Part shown: piece after piece, positions 32,051 through 47,267 of the stretch
Layout of the letters: each line of letters starts with the position of its first letter
Numbering within the stretch: position 1 is the stretch's first letter
NCBI RefSeq assembly: GCF_003545885.1
Contig: NZ_QHCT01000003.1
Span: 124,001 to 188,000 of the forward strand
DNA: 64,000 bases
Direction: 5' to 3'
DNA from: Leptospira stimsonii
GTDB lineage: Bacteria > Spirochaetota > Leptospiria > Leptospirales > Leptospiraceae
Translations under genes and position numbers: made by a program
The notes under the pieces: generated by a model
Told to the model about the DNA's origin: nothing
The model's input: the letters and a program-made list of their open reading frames with translations, nothing else
Database searches by the model: none

Positions 32051-32695
32051 TCAAACTTGTTTTTTAGGCTCACCGAAGGCGTTAGAAGAAAGAAAGCGTA
32101 CGGCCAAACTGTCAACGAGCACATCCATTCTCTTTCTAAGATAAAAAATGTTTTTATCAATTCTTAGAATATCGTTCTTCCATTCCTTACGAAGTTCAGT
32201 GAAATCGAATTTTACCTCGGATCGAATTTCTGAGTTATCGGATTTTACTTCCGCACGAAGTTCAGAGATATCCGTTTTTAATTCTGCGCGAAGTTCAGAG
32301 ATATCCGTTTTTAATTCCATGCGAAGTTCAGAGATATCCGTTTTTAATTCCGTGCGAAGTTCAGAAATATCGGATTTTACTTCCGCACGAAGTTCAGAGA
32401 TATCCGTTTTTAATTCCGTGCGAAGTTCAGAGATATCGGATTTCACTTCCGCACGAAGTTCAGAGAGATTCGTTTTTAATTCGGAGTAAGAATGCAAGAA
32501 TTCCGATCTTAAACTTTGATTATCCGCTTTGGATTCCAAACGAACATCCCGAATTTCGGATTTCAATTCGGTACTAAGTTCTTTAAATTCAACTTTGATA
32601 TCCTTCCAAAAGAGACGAAGGAAACCAAAAAGAGAACCAAAACCGACGATCACCGACAAAAGAAGCGAATATACAGGAAGGGAAGAGAGATCCAT
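32051..32695 (-). CDS. membrane-anchored hendecad coiled-coil protein
   Basis: A 214-residue protein with one N-terminal membrane helix (SLLLSVIVGFGSLFGFLRLF, about residues 9-28) and a long coiled coil. The central part (about residues 70-165) is built from 11-residue units of the type SELRTELKTDI, nine clear copies, encoded by 33-base repeats. An 11-residue period favours a straight or slightly right-handed coiled coil. The C-terminus (RIDKNIFYLRKRMDVLVDSL) ends in a Lys-rich tail. I recognise no named family; it could be a filament-like or spacer protein at the inner membrane. It lies between lepA and the PLP enzyme gene. Confidence 0.75.
   Translation of the reverse strand: MDLSSLPVYSLLLSVIVGFGSLFGFLRLFWKDIKVEFKELSTELKSEIRDVRLESKADNQSLRSEFLHSYSELKTNLSELRAEVKSDISELRTELKTDISELRAEVKSDISELRTELKTDISELRMELKTDISELRAELKTDISELRAEVKSDNSEIRSEVKFDFTELRKEWKNDILRIDKNIFYLRKRMDVLVDSLAVRFLSSNAFGEPKKQV
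32191..32490. repeat. 33-bp tandem repeat inside the coiled-coil gene
   Basis: The landmark GAAGTTCAGAGATATC-type sequence recurs every 33 bases at 32191, 32224 (degenerate), 32257, 32290, 32323, 32356, 32389, 32422 and 32455. Each unit encodes one 11-residue hendecad on the minus strand, so copy-number changes keep the frame. Confidence 0.9.
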
Positions 32696-32760
32696 AGCGG
32701 GATTCTCTAAAAAACAAAAAAAGGAATCAAGCTTTTTTCGAAAGAGTAAATTAGAAAAAC

Positions 32761-34566
<1,806 letters not shown>

Positions 34567-34639
34567 AGAGGGGCTCACTTCCGATGATTTCCTGCGAAGG
34601 CCTCCCCTGAAAAGCAAAATACGAGTCCATTTTCGGTGG

Positions 34640-35130
34640 CAAATTTGCAGAATCCAACCCGCGAAACGTAGGATCTCTTACGTTTCCAAAGTCAAGTTTT
34701 AGAACGAACTGGAGAATTCTTAAACTCAATGAAATGGAAAATCCAACCTCAAAATGTAGGATCACTTACAGTTCCAAAGTCAAGTCTTAGAATGAACTGG
34801 AGAATTCTTAAACTCTATGAATTGCAGAATCTAACGGGCGAAACGTAGGATATCTTACGTTTCAAAAGCCGAGTTTTGCAAAGGACTGGAGAATTCTAAT
34901 CGCAACGAGTTGGTGAATCCAACCCGCGAAGTGTAGGATCTCTTACGTTTCAAAAGTGAAATTTTACAAAGGACTGGAGAATTCTAAACTCTACGAATTG
35001 CAGAATCTAATGGGCGAAACGTAGGATCTCTTACAGTTCCAAAGTCAAGTCTTAGAACGAACTGGCGAATTCTTAAACTCTATGAATTGCAGAATCCAAC
35101 CTCGAAGTGTAGGAACTCTTACAGTTCCAA
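34640..35130. repeat. 88-bp tandem array, about six units, each with a hairpin
   Basis: GTAGGA recurs at 34668, 34756, 34845, 34933, 35021 and 35109 with 88- or 89-base spacing, and the flanking CTGGAGAATTCTTAAAC and GAATTGCAGAATC segments repeat with it. Within several units GAAACGTA and TACGTTTC form an eight-base inverted repeat around GGATCTCT. There are no unique spacers, so it is not a CRISPR array. It fills the gap between lepA and the beta-lactamase gene. Confidence 0.9.
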
Positions 35131-35137
35131 ATCCAAT

Positions 35138-35959
35138 CTAAAATTTCGGAGAATCGTCCGAAATCAGCCCGAGTTCTTTGAAACTCTGAAAGACGATTTC
35201 CTTTCTGAGTGGGAGGTCTTTTTTGTCACGGATATCGAGATTGAGTGCGAAAAACCAAACTTCCGTTTTGGTTTCCAGATAACCTACATACCAGCCGATG
35301 GAAGGATCGGCCTGCACCCAACCGGTTTTTGCAAAAAGAGAAAAATCCTGATTCCGCACAACGAGAAAAATCTTTCTCAGAATTTCATAGTATTTAGAAT
35401 CGAAAGCGAATTTTCTCAGATAGAGTTTTTTTAAAAAGTCGATTTGTTCCCTTGCGGAAATTCTCAAATCACCTTCCAGCCAGAATGATCTCACATCCTT
35501 TCCGGTTTTCAAATTCCCATATTCCATTTTTTGCAAATACGTTTCGTATTTTTTTAAACCGACTTGGACCGCCAATTCTTGATAACACCAAACACAACTC
35601 CTTTGAAACGCGCTCTTGAGTGTCTGATCTTGATTCCAATCGTCCACGTCGGTCCGAACTCCGTTCCAATGAAACCTAAAATTCTCATCGGAAACGATTC
35701 TTTCCTGAAGAGAAATCAGAGTATTCGGAATCTTGAAAGTAGAAGCAGGTAAAAATCGCTCTTCCGAACGCCTTGGATCGTGAATCCATTCTTTGCTCCC
35801 GTCCAGAGAACTGATGATCAGAGTTCCCTTCTTTCCGGAAGAATCAAAAGTTCGATCGACTTCTGAAACGGTCTTACAAAACGAAAAGGAGAAAAGAAAA
35901 ATCCATACGATAGAAAACAATCCGCCTCGCCAAAGAAAGAACTCGATTCTTAATCTCAT
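35138..35959 (-). CDS. class D (OXA-type) beta-lactamase homologue
   Basis: A predicted 273-residue lipoprotein-like enzyme with the full class D motif set. Numbering from the ATG at 35959: a hydrophobic export signal ends in FSFSFCK (about residue 28), the nucleophile motif is STFK (73-76, Lys expected to be carbamylated), SCV at 121-123, YGN at 147-149, Trp 160 in FWLEG, and KTGW at 211-214. These enzymes hydrolyse beta-lactams; related proteins can be penicillin-sensing domains, but no fused regulator is present. A TTG at 36094 (overlapping the upstream stop) or an ATG at 36040 could also be the start. The 3' end adjoins the 88-bp array. Confidence 0.85.
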   Translation of the reverse strand: MRLRIEFFLWRGGLFSIVWIFLFSFSFCKTVSEVDRTFDSSGKKGTLIISSLDGSKEWIHDPRRSEERFLPASTFKIPNTLISLQERIVSDENFRFHWNGVRTDVDDWNQDQTLKSAFQRSCVWCYQELAVQVGLKKYETYLQKMEYGNLKTGKDVRSFWLEGDLRISAREQIDFLKKLYLRKFAFDSKYYEILRKIFLVVRNQDFSLFAKTGWVQADPSIGWYVGYLETKTEVWFFALNLDIRDKKDLPLRKEIVFQSFKELGLISDDSPKF

Positions 35960-36090
35960 CGGTTTCGAGGCTCGAAGATATATTCTTTCCAATCTCAAAA
36001 GCAAGGGGTTCTCGGGAACACGAATCGAAGAAAGATCCATTCCCTTGTTTGATTCTTCTTTCTCTGATGGATAGAGGCTCTCGATTCTCT

Positions 36091-36786
36091 TCAAACCGGA
36101 TTCGGAATTTTACAGGTTCCTTCCATGATCAAAAAGAAAAAGGCGAGCGCTCCCAAATAGACGCACATCGTCAAAAAGGCCCAGAGAATTTTCTCCGGAA
36201 GAGAAGCGTATTCCGTTCTGTGATACGCATACGCGGTAAACGCTCCGAGAATGAATTCGGGAATCAGAACGTAAACGGCAACGTGCCCGATCATAAAAAC
36301 ATTCTTCGCGAACCAGACCGGTATCAGATAAGAAAATTCTTCCGAACCCAAGAAAATCAAAAAGGCGACCAAACCTCCGATCAGATAACTCTGAATCGCT
36401 GGAGCGTCCGGAACTCTTTTCCGATAACGGATCGAGAGAAACGTGGAAAGAAACAGAGGAATCACCCAGAGACCCGCCATATAACCGGAGACCGTACCAA
36501 TCTTAGGAAATCCGTCCGCAGGAAATTCTAAAGAGCCTATCACCTGAGATAGAAACCAATCGGGAAAGACCTGAAAGAAACTTAAGGGAAGAAGAAAAAA
36601 CCAGAGATCCATCCAACGTTCGTGTGTCCAGATGCTCGAAAACAACGGAAGTCCCGCGTTATAGACAAGTACGATACAGAACATTCTCCAACCCGTAGAA
36701 AGATTTCCGGGACTAAAAAGAATGATACCAGCAATGATCGTAAAGACGATGTGAAAACCTAAGACGTGTTTTTCGGAGAGTTTCAT
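36091..36786 (-). CDS. polytopic membrane protein, unknown function
   Basis: A 231-residue membrane protein with about seven hydrophobic segments, for example VLGFHIVFTIIAGIILFS, WMDLWFFLLPLSFFQVF and IPLFLSTFLSI. I chose the ATG at 36786 (MKLSEKHVLG); the frame is open to 36945 but the extra residues look non-coding. The short loops carry few charged residues, and I see no transporter or enzyme signature. Its stop overlaps the possible TTG start of the beta-lactamase gene, so the two may be co-transcribed. Confidence 0.7.
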   Translation of the reverse strand: MKLSEKHVLGFHIVFTIIAGIILFSPGNLSTGWRMFCIVLVYNAGLPLFSSIWTHERWMDLWFFLLPLSFFQVFPDWFLSQVIGSLEFPADGFPKIGTVSGYMAGLWVIPLFLSTFLSIRYRKRVPDAPAIQSYLIGGLVAFLIFLGSEEFSYLIPVWFAKNVFMIGHVAVYVLIPEFILGAFTAYAYHRTEYASLPEKILWAFLTMCVYLGALAFFFLIMEGTCKIPNPV

Positions 36787-37046
36787 TTCAAGCGATCCAG
36801 TCGTTTCCTTTCGGGGTTTAGCTTTAAGGAATCCGAGGGAAGTGGGCAATCCATTTTTTCGTTTCCCGCTTGATTTATTCGATATGGACCGTTTAATAAC
36901 CCTGACTCTGACTCGGAGGCTAGAAAATCCGAGACTCCAATTCAAAACAAAAGCCGATTCTTTCGATTTTCATTTTTAAGAAATCAAATTCGAGATCTCT
37001 TTTGTTTTTGCGGTCTCTTTTCTTCTCCGTCAGGCACGAAACATAG

Positions 37047-38363
<1,317 letters not shown>

Positions 38364-38366
38364 ACT

Positions 38367-38825
<459 letters not shown>

Positions 38826-38840
38826 AGGAAAGGTTCAGGA

Positions 38841-39434
<594 letters not shown>

Positions 39435-39806
39435 TTGGATTCTCTCTTGTCCAAGTCCGTTTCTCTCAACGATTTTTTAAAAGAATTTTTAGCCGCTCCC
39501 CAAAAGGGAAGAAACGCGGAAGAAGATCAGAAATTAAACGAACTCTTCCTGGAATTTTCCTCTCTCCTTTTTTTAGAAGGAGAAGAGGAAGAAGAAACAA
39601 AGGAAGAAGTTTTGTTAAAAGACATCGGTTCCTTCGAACTGGATGAGTTCGTGAACTTCTATCTTTCCGATATGCATCCGGAAGACGCGGGAATCGTCAA
39701 AAGAGGAATTGATTTTTTAAAGAGAATGCATAAATTCTTAAAAAAATCTCCACACGCAAACAAAGAACAACTCGCAGACTGGGACGAATTCTTTCAAGAA
39801 CTCTGA
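39435..39806 (+). CDS. hypothetical protein between clpP and a hydrolase
   Basis: A 123-residue acidic helical protein, beginning at a TTG directly after the clpP stop (a second TTG lies four codons in). It has a Glu-rich run (EGEEEEETKEEV) and a C-terminal helix ending LADWDEFFQEL. There is no recognised domain. The tight spacing, zero bases after clpP and 24 before the hydrolase, supports real expression as part of the eno run. A ClpP adaptor role is imaginable but not supported. Confidence 0.65.
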   Translation: MDSLLSKSVSLNDFLKEFLAAPQKGRNAEEDQKLNELFLEFSSLLFLEGEEEEETKEEVLLKDIGSFELDEFVNFYLSDMHPEDAGIVKRGIDFLKRMHKFLKKSPHANKEQLADWDEFFQEL

Positions 39807-39830
39807 TGTCTAAGTAAGGATCCTCCTGAA

Positions 39831-40844
<1,014 letters not shown>

Positions 40845-40856
40845 TTTTCAATCCCA

Positions 40857-41414
40857 ATGAATTCCCCCAAAAAGAAACCTCTTGAAAAAGAAAAGCTGAC
40901 CAAACCTCCCGGCGCCTCCTTCTTTATTGTAATCGCGTATGAAGACGCGGAAATGTTTTATTCGATCAAAGCAAAGACCGAAAAAAAATTCTCGGCGACC
41001 TTGTATGAAAGCAATCCGATGCCAACTTGGAAGGATCCGGAAGCCGACCTCTGGAATCAATTTCCGGGAAGGCATACGAAAATTCTTTCTTTCAAAAGAA
41101 GAATCCACCGAGAAGAGCTACCTTCGATCCAGAAAGAATGTCTTGCGATTCAGAATGCGGCTCTTGAAAAAGACAGCGGAATTCGGATCTTCCCCGGTTA
41201 TCTTTGCAGTCACTCGGTCGTGATGGCGTCCATTCGGGATGATTTTCATAGAATTTATCTTTTCAACGGTGTTTATGCGGAAACCGTTTACAACTACCAG
41301 AAACAAAAGATGGTGAGTCGCGAGACTTCCCCTCCTTTTTTTAAGACGCCCGAAGCGATCTATTTTTTTACGAGCCTGAGAGAATCTTATGTACAAAACA
41401 TTACAAAAAACTAA
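40857..41414 (+). CDS. DUF4416 protein
   Basis: A 185-residue cytoplasmic protein of the DUF4416 family, unknown function. The core signature is [20 protein letters not shown] followed by [16 protein letters not shown], and a Trp-Lys-rich early segment. No catalytic motif is recognised. It lies 12 bases after the YheT-like gene, and its end overlaps the start of the lipoprotein gene by 26 bases, so it probably belongs to the same transcript. Confidence 0.75.
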   Translation: MNSPKKKPLEKEKLTKPPGASFFIVIAYEDAEMFYSIKAKTEKKFSATLYESNPMPTWKDPEADLWNQFPGRHTKILSFKRRIHREELPSIQKECLAIQNAALEKDSGIRIFPGYLCSHSVVMASIRDDFHRIYLFNGVYAETVYNYQKQKMVSRETSPPFFKTPEAIYFFTSLRESYVQNITKN

Positions 41415-41961
41415 TTCTTTTCTTTTTATTTTTTTCTCGATTTTAATGATTCAGTGCGCCCCCTCTAAATTGGAAATCGCTTCGGTCACTCTCTGCGACC
41501 ATTTCAATCGAATGGGAGAATGTTTGGAGCCCGTTGAAAAAAACCATCACTACAAAGTTGAAATCCCGAACGTAAAGAAGCCGGATACCTGGGAAAAGTT
41601 TGCGAATTATCTGTACTTTCACGCAAGGGAAACTCCCGGTTTTATTCTCCGCTTCAATCGCAAATTACTTCCTTCGGAAGCAAAGGCGATCAAGGATTCT
41701 TACTTCGCGACGATGAGTCTTTCCGGAACCGTAGAGAGAATGGAAGGTTTTGAGATGGGAGAGGATTGGATCGGATCCTTTCAGTATCTAGGATCGATGA
41801 TCAAGGAAAAACTCAAAAAAGAAAACCGACTTGGATCCTTTCCTTATACGAATACGATCTTTCCCGCCGAAGTGGAATTCAAATTCAACTCTTCTCTTTT
41901 CGAGGGAGAAGAGAAAACAAAGATCAATTTGAGTTTTACCGTACTTCCGCCTGAGAAATGA
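41389..41961 (+). CDS. lipoprotein of unknown function
   Basis: A 190-residue predicted lipoprotein. The N-terminus [20 protein letters not shown] ends in the lipobox LMIQC. The mature part is mixed helix and strand ([20 protein letters not shown], then [18 protein letters not shown]), with no recognised domain. The gene is the last in the eno run and overlaps DUF4416 by 26 bases. The 149-bp palindromic elements start right after its stop. Confidence 0.75.
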   Translation: MYKTLQKTNSFLFIFFSILMIQCAPSKLEIASVTLCDHFNRMGECLEPVEKNHHYKVEIPNVKKPDTWEKFANYLYFHARETPGFILRFNRKLLPSEAKAIKDSYFATMSLSGTVERMEGFEMGEDWIGSFQYLGSMIKEKLKKENRLGSFPYTNTIFPAEVEFKFNSSLFEGEEKTKINLSFTVLPPEK

Positions 41962-41973
41962 GAGAGAAGAATT

Positions 41974-42285
41974 GTCGGAGTTCCGACGACATCCGGAAGA
42001 AGGAAATTCTTCTGGAAAACATTCTGTTTTTCTGATAGAGACTGATCTCGCCGAGTTTTTCCCGCCACCGCTCCCCTCCACCCAAGATCAGGGTGGGGCC
42101 GCCGAATTTTACGGTAAGATCCGTCGGAGTTCCGACGACATCTGGAAGAAGGAAATTCTTCTGGAAAATATTCTGTTTTTCTGATAGAGACTGATCCAGC
42201 GAGTTTTTCCCGCCACCGCTCCCCTCCACCCAAAGATCAGGGTGGGGCCCGCGACTTTTACGGTAAGATCCGTCGGAGTTCCGAC
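41974..42285. repeat. two tandem 149-bp palindrome-bounded elements
   Basis: The palindrome GTCGGAGTTCCGAC occurs at 41974-41987, 42123-42136 and 42272-42285, exactly 149 bases apart, so two direct copies of the element share boundaries. Each copy holds TTTTTCTGATAGAGACTGAT, a C-rich block and a stem of CCACCC and GGGTGG around AAGATCA. Single copies of the same element lie at about 54239-54387 and 59327-59488. All are intergenic. Confidence 0.9.
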
Positions 42286-42292
42286 AGGGAAT

Positions 42293-43039
42293 TTAAATTC
42301 TCAGGAATAGTTCTGCCGGATTTAAGAAAATCGTGGAGGGCTCGACTCCAAGAACGAGCCAAGCGGTGAAACCTAAAACAACGGCGGAAACGGTAGGAAT
42401 CAAAAGGTTATCATCGATCAAACCGTTCCAATAGGTCCCGCAATAGAGTTCCGTAACCGCGGAAATCAAAATCGCAGGAATTAAGAATAGAACGTTATTA
42501 TAAAATACGAAACCTTCAGCTTTTAAAAAGTTTTGTTTTCCGTAAGTATCGGAAATAAACATAAAAAGAAAACCTACGATCGCGCAGGCAAAGATAAACG
42601 CTAAAATTCCTTCAACGGATTTACCGTTGGAAAATCTTCTCTTCCCATAAAATGTCCCCACCCAAGCCGCAGTCGGATCACCGATCACAAGAAAAAGCAT
42701 GGAAAGAATCGAAATCTCCGGAGGAAAAAGAAAAACTACGAAGGTGCATGAAAGAAAGTATGGAAGAGTCCCGTTCAGTCTCGTCTTCTCCTCTTCTTTC
42801 ATCAAAACTCCTGCAATGGAAAGGAAGAATTTTTGAAAACCGGGAAACCGAAATCGAAGATATTCGAGAAGTAGAATGATTCCCAGACAAAGGACGAGGG
42901 TCATTGAAATTACGGCGCGTGTCGCATTGACCAAACCGAAAGCACCCTGAAAGACGTCCTGATAATAACAGACAGGAACAATCAATCCGAGGAGATGCCA
43001 GAGTTTTCGCGCATAGTTAAATCGAACCGAATTTGCCAC
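42293..43039 (-). CDS. CDP-DAG synthase/polyprenol kinase-like membrane protein
   Basis: A 248-residue protein with about seven membrane segments. It matches the polyprenol/dolichol kinase type more than classic CdsA: the N-terminal NYARKLWHLLGL and the motif FLVIGDPTAAWVGTFYGKRR (about residues 121-140) followed by KSVEGILAFI. This family phosphorylates polyprenols, diacylglycerol or phytol using CTP. It lies seven bases after the STAS gene on the same strand. Its 3' end meets the last palindrome of the tandem element. Confidence 0.75.
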   Translation of the reverse strand: MANSVRFNYARKLWHLLGLIVPVCYYQDVFQGAFGLVNATRAVISMTLVLCLGIILLLEYLRFRFPGFQKFFLSIAGVLMKEEEKTRLNGTLPYFLSCTFVVFLFPPEISILSMLFLVIGDPTAAWVGTFYGKRRFSNGKSVEGILAFIFACAIVGFLFMFISDTYGKQNFLKAEGFVFYNNVLFLIPAILISAVTELYCGTYWNGLIDDNLLIPTVSAVVLGFTAWLVLGVEPSTIFLNPAELFLRI

Positions 43040-43046
43040 TTGTTTC

Positions 43047-43400
43047 CTACCTATTTTTCATCGTCATTTTCAAGGCCGATTCTTCATCGGGAGCGATTAG
43101 AAAAAGACCATTGAGCGCCGCCATCTTAATCGCGTTCTTCACGGAGTCGGTCGGATGAATGAGGACCAATTTATTCCGAGAAGTAAAACTCAACTGATTC
43201 ATTTCTTTGAGGGATTGAATTCCTCTTGAAGAGATCAAACTCACTTCTTCCAAATCTAAGATCACCGGTCCGGAACGGATCGAATTGGAAAGTTGTTCTC
43301 GGAACTTTTTTTCAGTAAATGAGTTGATGGAACCCTGGAGCTTCATAACCTGAACGTTGTCGATTTTCTCCGTAGAAATGATGATTTCGTTCAGGATCAT
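43047..43400 (-). CDS. STAS-domain anti-sigma factor antagonist-like protein
   Basis: A 117-residue single STAS domain of the SpoIIAA/RsbV type. The phosphorylatable Ser lies in VSLISSRGIQSLKEM (about residues 55-67); the strand before it is PVILDLEE. The pattern fits an anti-sigma-factor antagonist that is inactivated by an RsbW-type kinase such as the one encoded at 2160-2588, but the genes are not adjacent and the match is inference. It is translated ahead of the polyprenol-kinase-like gene, seven bases away. Confidence 0.85.
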   Translation of the reverse strand: MILNEIIISTEKIDNVQVMKLQGSINSFTEKKFREQLSNSIRSGPVILDLEEVSLISSRGIQSLKEMNQLSFTSRNKLVLIHPTDSVKNAIKMAALNGLFLIAPDEESALKMTMKNR

Positions 43401-43445
43401 GGTGTCTCGGAAAGACAGTCTATAAGCGTTTCTTCCCTACGACAA

Positions 43446-44084
43446 ATGGTTTTTCACCTCTTAGCGATCCTATTTCTGATTTTGAGATCCTACTCATTCC
43501 TCTCTCCGGGCGCCGTCGTCTTGGGATTTGCGATCTTATTCTACCGAAGAAAAGGAATCGAAGATTCTCCTCGGAATCTCGAACTTCCGGGCATATTCAC
43601 TCTCGTCCTTCTCGCAATTTCGGGGTTAGACGGATCCACCGCCGGGGACATCTTAGACCTGATCTGTATCCACTGCTCGGGAATCCTCGCGCTCAAAGAG
43701 GATGGAAGGCTCCAAAGAAGCGGAAAGGTTCGAATTTACGATTCAAATCCGGATTCGATCCGAATTCTCAGAAAACAAGTTCTCCCGGTTTCTCTCTTCC
43801 TCATCGCGATCTTTCGAATCTGGTACCAAGGGGATTCCGAGAACTGGACGACGCTCAGCTTCTTCTACGTTCTAAAAACGGGAATCCTCAGTCTCGTCTT
43901 GGCATTTCTCTATTTTCGCACAGGAGAATCGGGTGCAAAAACGGTGCTCTTTCTTTTTTTGATTCTCACGATCTTGCTCATCCACCCGTCTCAAGGAATA
44001 TTGAATTTTTCGTATTTTCTTTTATTTTCATTCTTGCAAACCGACGTAGAATCAAAAAAGATCAACGATGGGATTGAAGTATGA
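43446..44084 (+). CDS. polytopic membrane protein, unknown function
   Basis: A 212-residue very hydrophobic protein with about six membrane segments (for example LLAILFLILRSYSFLSPG, GAVVLGFAILFY, LPGIFTLVLLAISG and VLFLFLILTILLIH). A loop between the second and third segments carries basic residues. No family is recognised. It diverges from the STAS gene 45 bases away, and its stop overlaps the start of the next small gene by four bases. Confidence 0.65.
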   Translation: MVFHLLAILFLILRSYSFLSPGAVVLGFAILFYRRKGIEDSPRNLELPGIFTLVLLAISGLDGSTAGDILDLICIHCSGILALKEDGRLQRSGKVRIYDSNPDSIRILRKQVLPVSLFLIAIFRIWYQGDSENWTTLSFFYVLKTGILSLVLAFLYFRTGESGAKTVLFLFLILTILLIHPSQGILNFSYFLLFSFLQTDVESKKINDGIEV

Positions 44085-44431
44085 AGGTAAAGGTAGCACA
44101 TCTTTTTCGTAAGATTGAAGAAGTGGACCGAGACATACTTGAATTGGGAAAAATTCAGGAGAGAATTTCCTCGGACCGAGACTATTCCGGAATTCTGAAG
44201 GATTCCATTCAGAAAGAAATGGCCAATTTAGAAGCCGGAAAAAACGAGATTCTTTCGCTTAAGATAAAGGAAGAACCCGGAAAGACGGGCCAAGTAAAGA
44301 ACTCCGGAAAATCACCGGCTGAGATGAAGAATTTATACAGCTCCCGAGAAAAAAATCTGACCCGAGAAATTTCCGTGGAAATCCCGGATCGACAATCTCT
44401 TCCAACCCGTAAAACAATTCACAAATACTAA
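44081..44431 (+). CDS. small charged coiled-coil protein
   Basis: A 116-residue Lys/Glu-rich protein with a helical heptad-like N-terminal half (HLFRKIEEVDRDILELGKIQ, then SIQKEMANLEAGKNEILSLK) and a disordered tail. It has no signal peptide. Spacing, with a four-base overlap with the membrane protein upstream and 18 bases to the SurA-like gene, shows a three-gene unit. A chaperone or peripheral membrane role would fit, but nothing specific is supported. Confidence 0.65.
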   Translation: MKVKVAHLFRKIEEVDRDILELGKIQERISSDRDYSGILKDSIQKEMANLEAGKNEILSLKIKEEPGKTGQVKNSGKSPAEMKNLYSSREKNLTREISVEIPDRQSLPTRKTIHKY

Positions 44432-44449
44432 GACTCAAGACACAACTTC

Positions 44450-45928
<1,479 letters not shown>

Positions 45929-45940
45929 TCAGCCAACTTT

Positions 45941-45967
45941 ACCCGGTGAATGTTTCACCGGGTTTTT
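45941..45967 (+). terminator. rho-independent terminator after the SurA/PrsA-like gene
   Basis: CCCGGTGAA at 45942-45950 pairs perfectly with TTCACCGGG at 45954-45962 with a three-base loop, followed by TTTTT. It lies 13 bases after the stop. Very clear. Confidence 0.92.
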
Positions 45968-46694
<727 letters not shown>

Positions 46695-46717
46695 AAAAGG
46701 GTTAAGTTCCTAAAGAG

Positions 46718-46744
46718 AAAGGGAAGCAGTCGCTTCCCTTTTTT
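46718..46744 (+). terminator. terminator after the XRE gene
   Basis: AAGGGAAGC at 46719-46727 pairs with GCTTCCCTT at 46732-46740 with the loop AGTC, followed by TTTT. It is well formed and lies 24 bases after the stop; the A-run before the stem might let it work on the minus strand too. Confidence 0.88.
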
Positions 46745-46759
46745 GCGTACACTCACTTC

Positions 46760-47251
46760 TCAACGAACGCAACGAACCCGAACGAGCGAACTCGTCTTAT
46801 CAAAGGTGTCATACGTTCCGCTAGTAAAAACCACTTGGTATGCTTGGTTTTTAAATCCTCCACTCGAAGGATGAGTCGTCGAAGTCCAATACGAATCTGC
46901 TGAATTCGGGAAAAATGTCTGATTTATAAATGGAGAGGCCGTCTTCGAATAATCCACCAAAGAAACCAGTTCTTTTACGGAAGGAAGCCTCCATCCGCCG
47001 ACTCCAGCCAAATTTAGGGTATTACAATATGTGAGTGCGGCTGTCCAAGAAACCAGATTTGCAGTCCCCGCACTACAATCCGTGTAGGAATCTCCTACGC
47101 TTCCTTGACCAAATCCACATCTCTGCCAGACCAAACCGCTTTTTTGATCCAAGACCGTCCCATCGCCGATGTTTGTGAAAGGACCTGTATACGCGTTCAA
47201 GGAGAGAATCCCCAAAAAAATACCGGATAAAATGATTCGTTTCAATTTCAT
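46760..47251 (-). CDS. exported DUF1566 (Lcl C-terminal) protein
   Basis: A 163-residue exported protein with a signal peptide (MKLKRIILSGIFLGILSLNA) and one DUF1566 domain: VLDQKSGLVWQRCGFGQ, then WRLPSVKELVSLVDY, YWTSTT, and a final RVRCVR with paired cysteines. I chose the ATG at 47251; an upstream start at 47281 would overlap the neighbour by 14 bases. DUF1566 is known from Legionella collagen-like and other surface proteins and may bind glycans or glycosaminoglycans. It follows another DUF1566 protein gene on the same strand (16-base gap). Confidence 0.82.
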   Translation of the reverse strand: MKLKRIILSGIFLGILSLNAYTGPFTNIGDGTVLDQKSGLVWQRCGFGQGSVGDSYTDCSAGTANLVSWTAALTYCNTLNLAGVGGWRLPSVKELVSLVDYSKTASPFINQTFFPNSADSYWTSTTHPSSGGFKNQAYQVVFTSGTYDTFDKTSSLVRVRCVR

Positions 47252-47267
47252 GAGTGTTTGCCTCCGT

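Noticed and set aside
34640..35130. CRISPR array
   Set aside because: The whole 88-bp unit is repeated with no unique spacers, and no cas genes are nearby.
41788..42233. Minus-strand ORFs of 97 to 129 codons over the 149-bp elements
   Set aside because: They follow the repeat units and carry the same peptide twice because of the duplication; no start signals.
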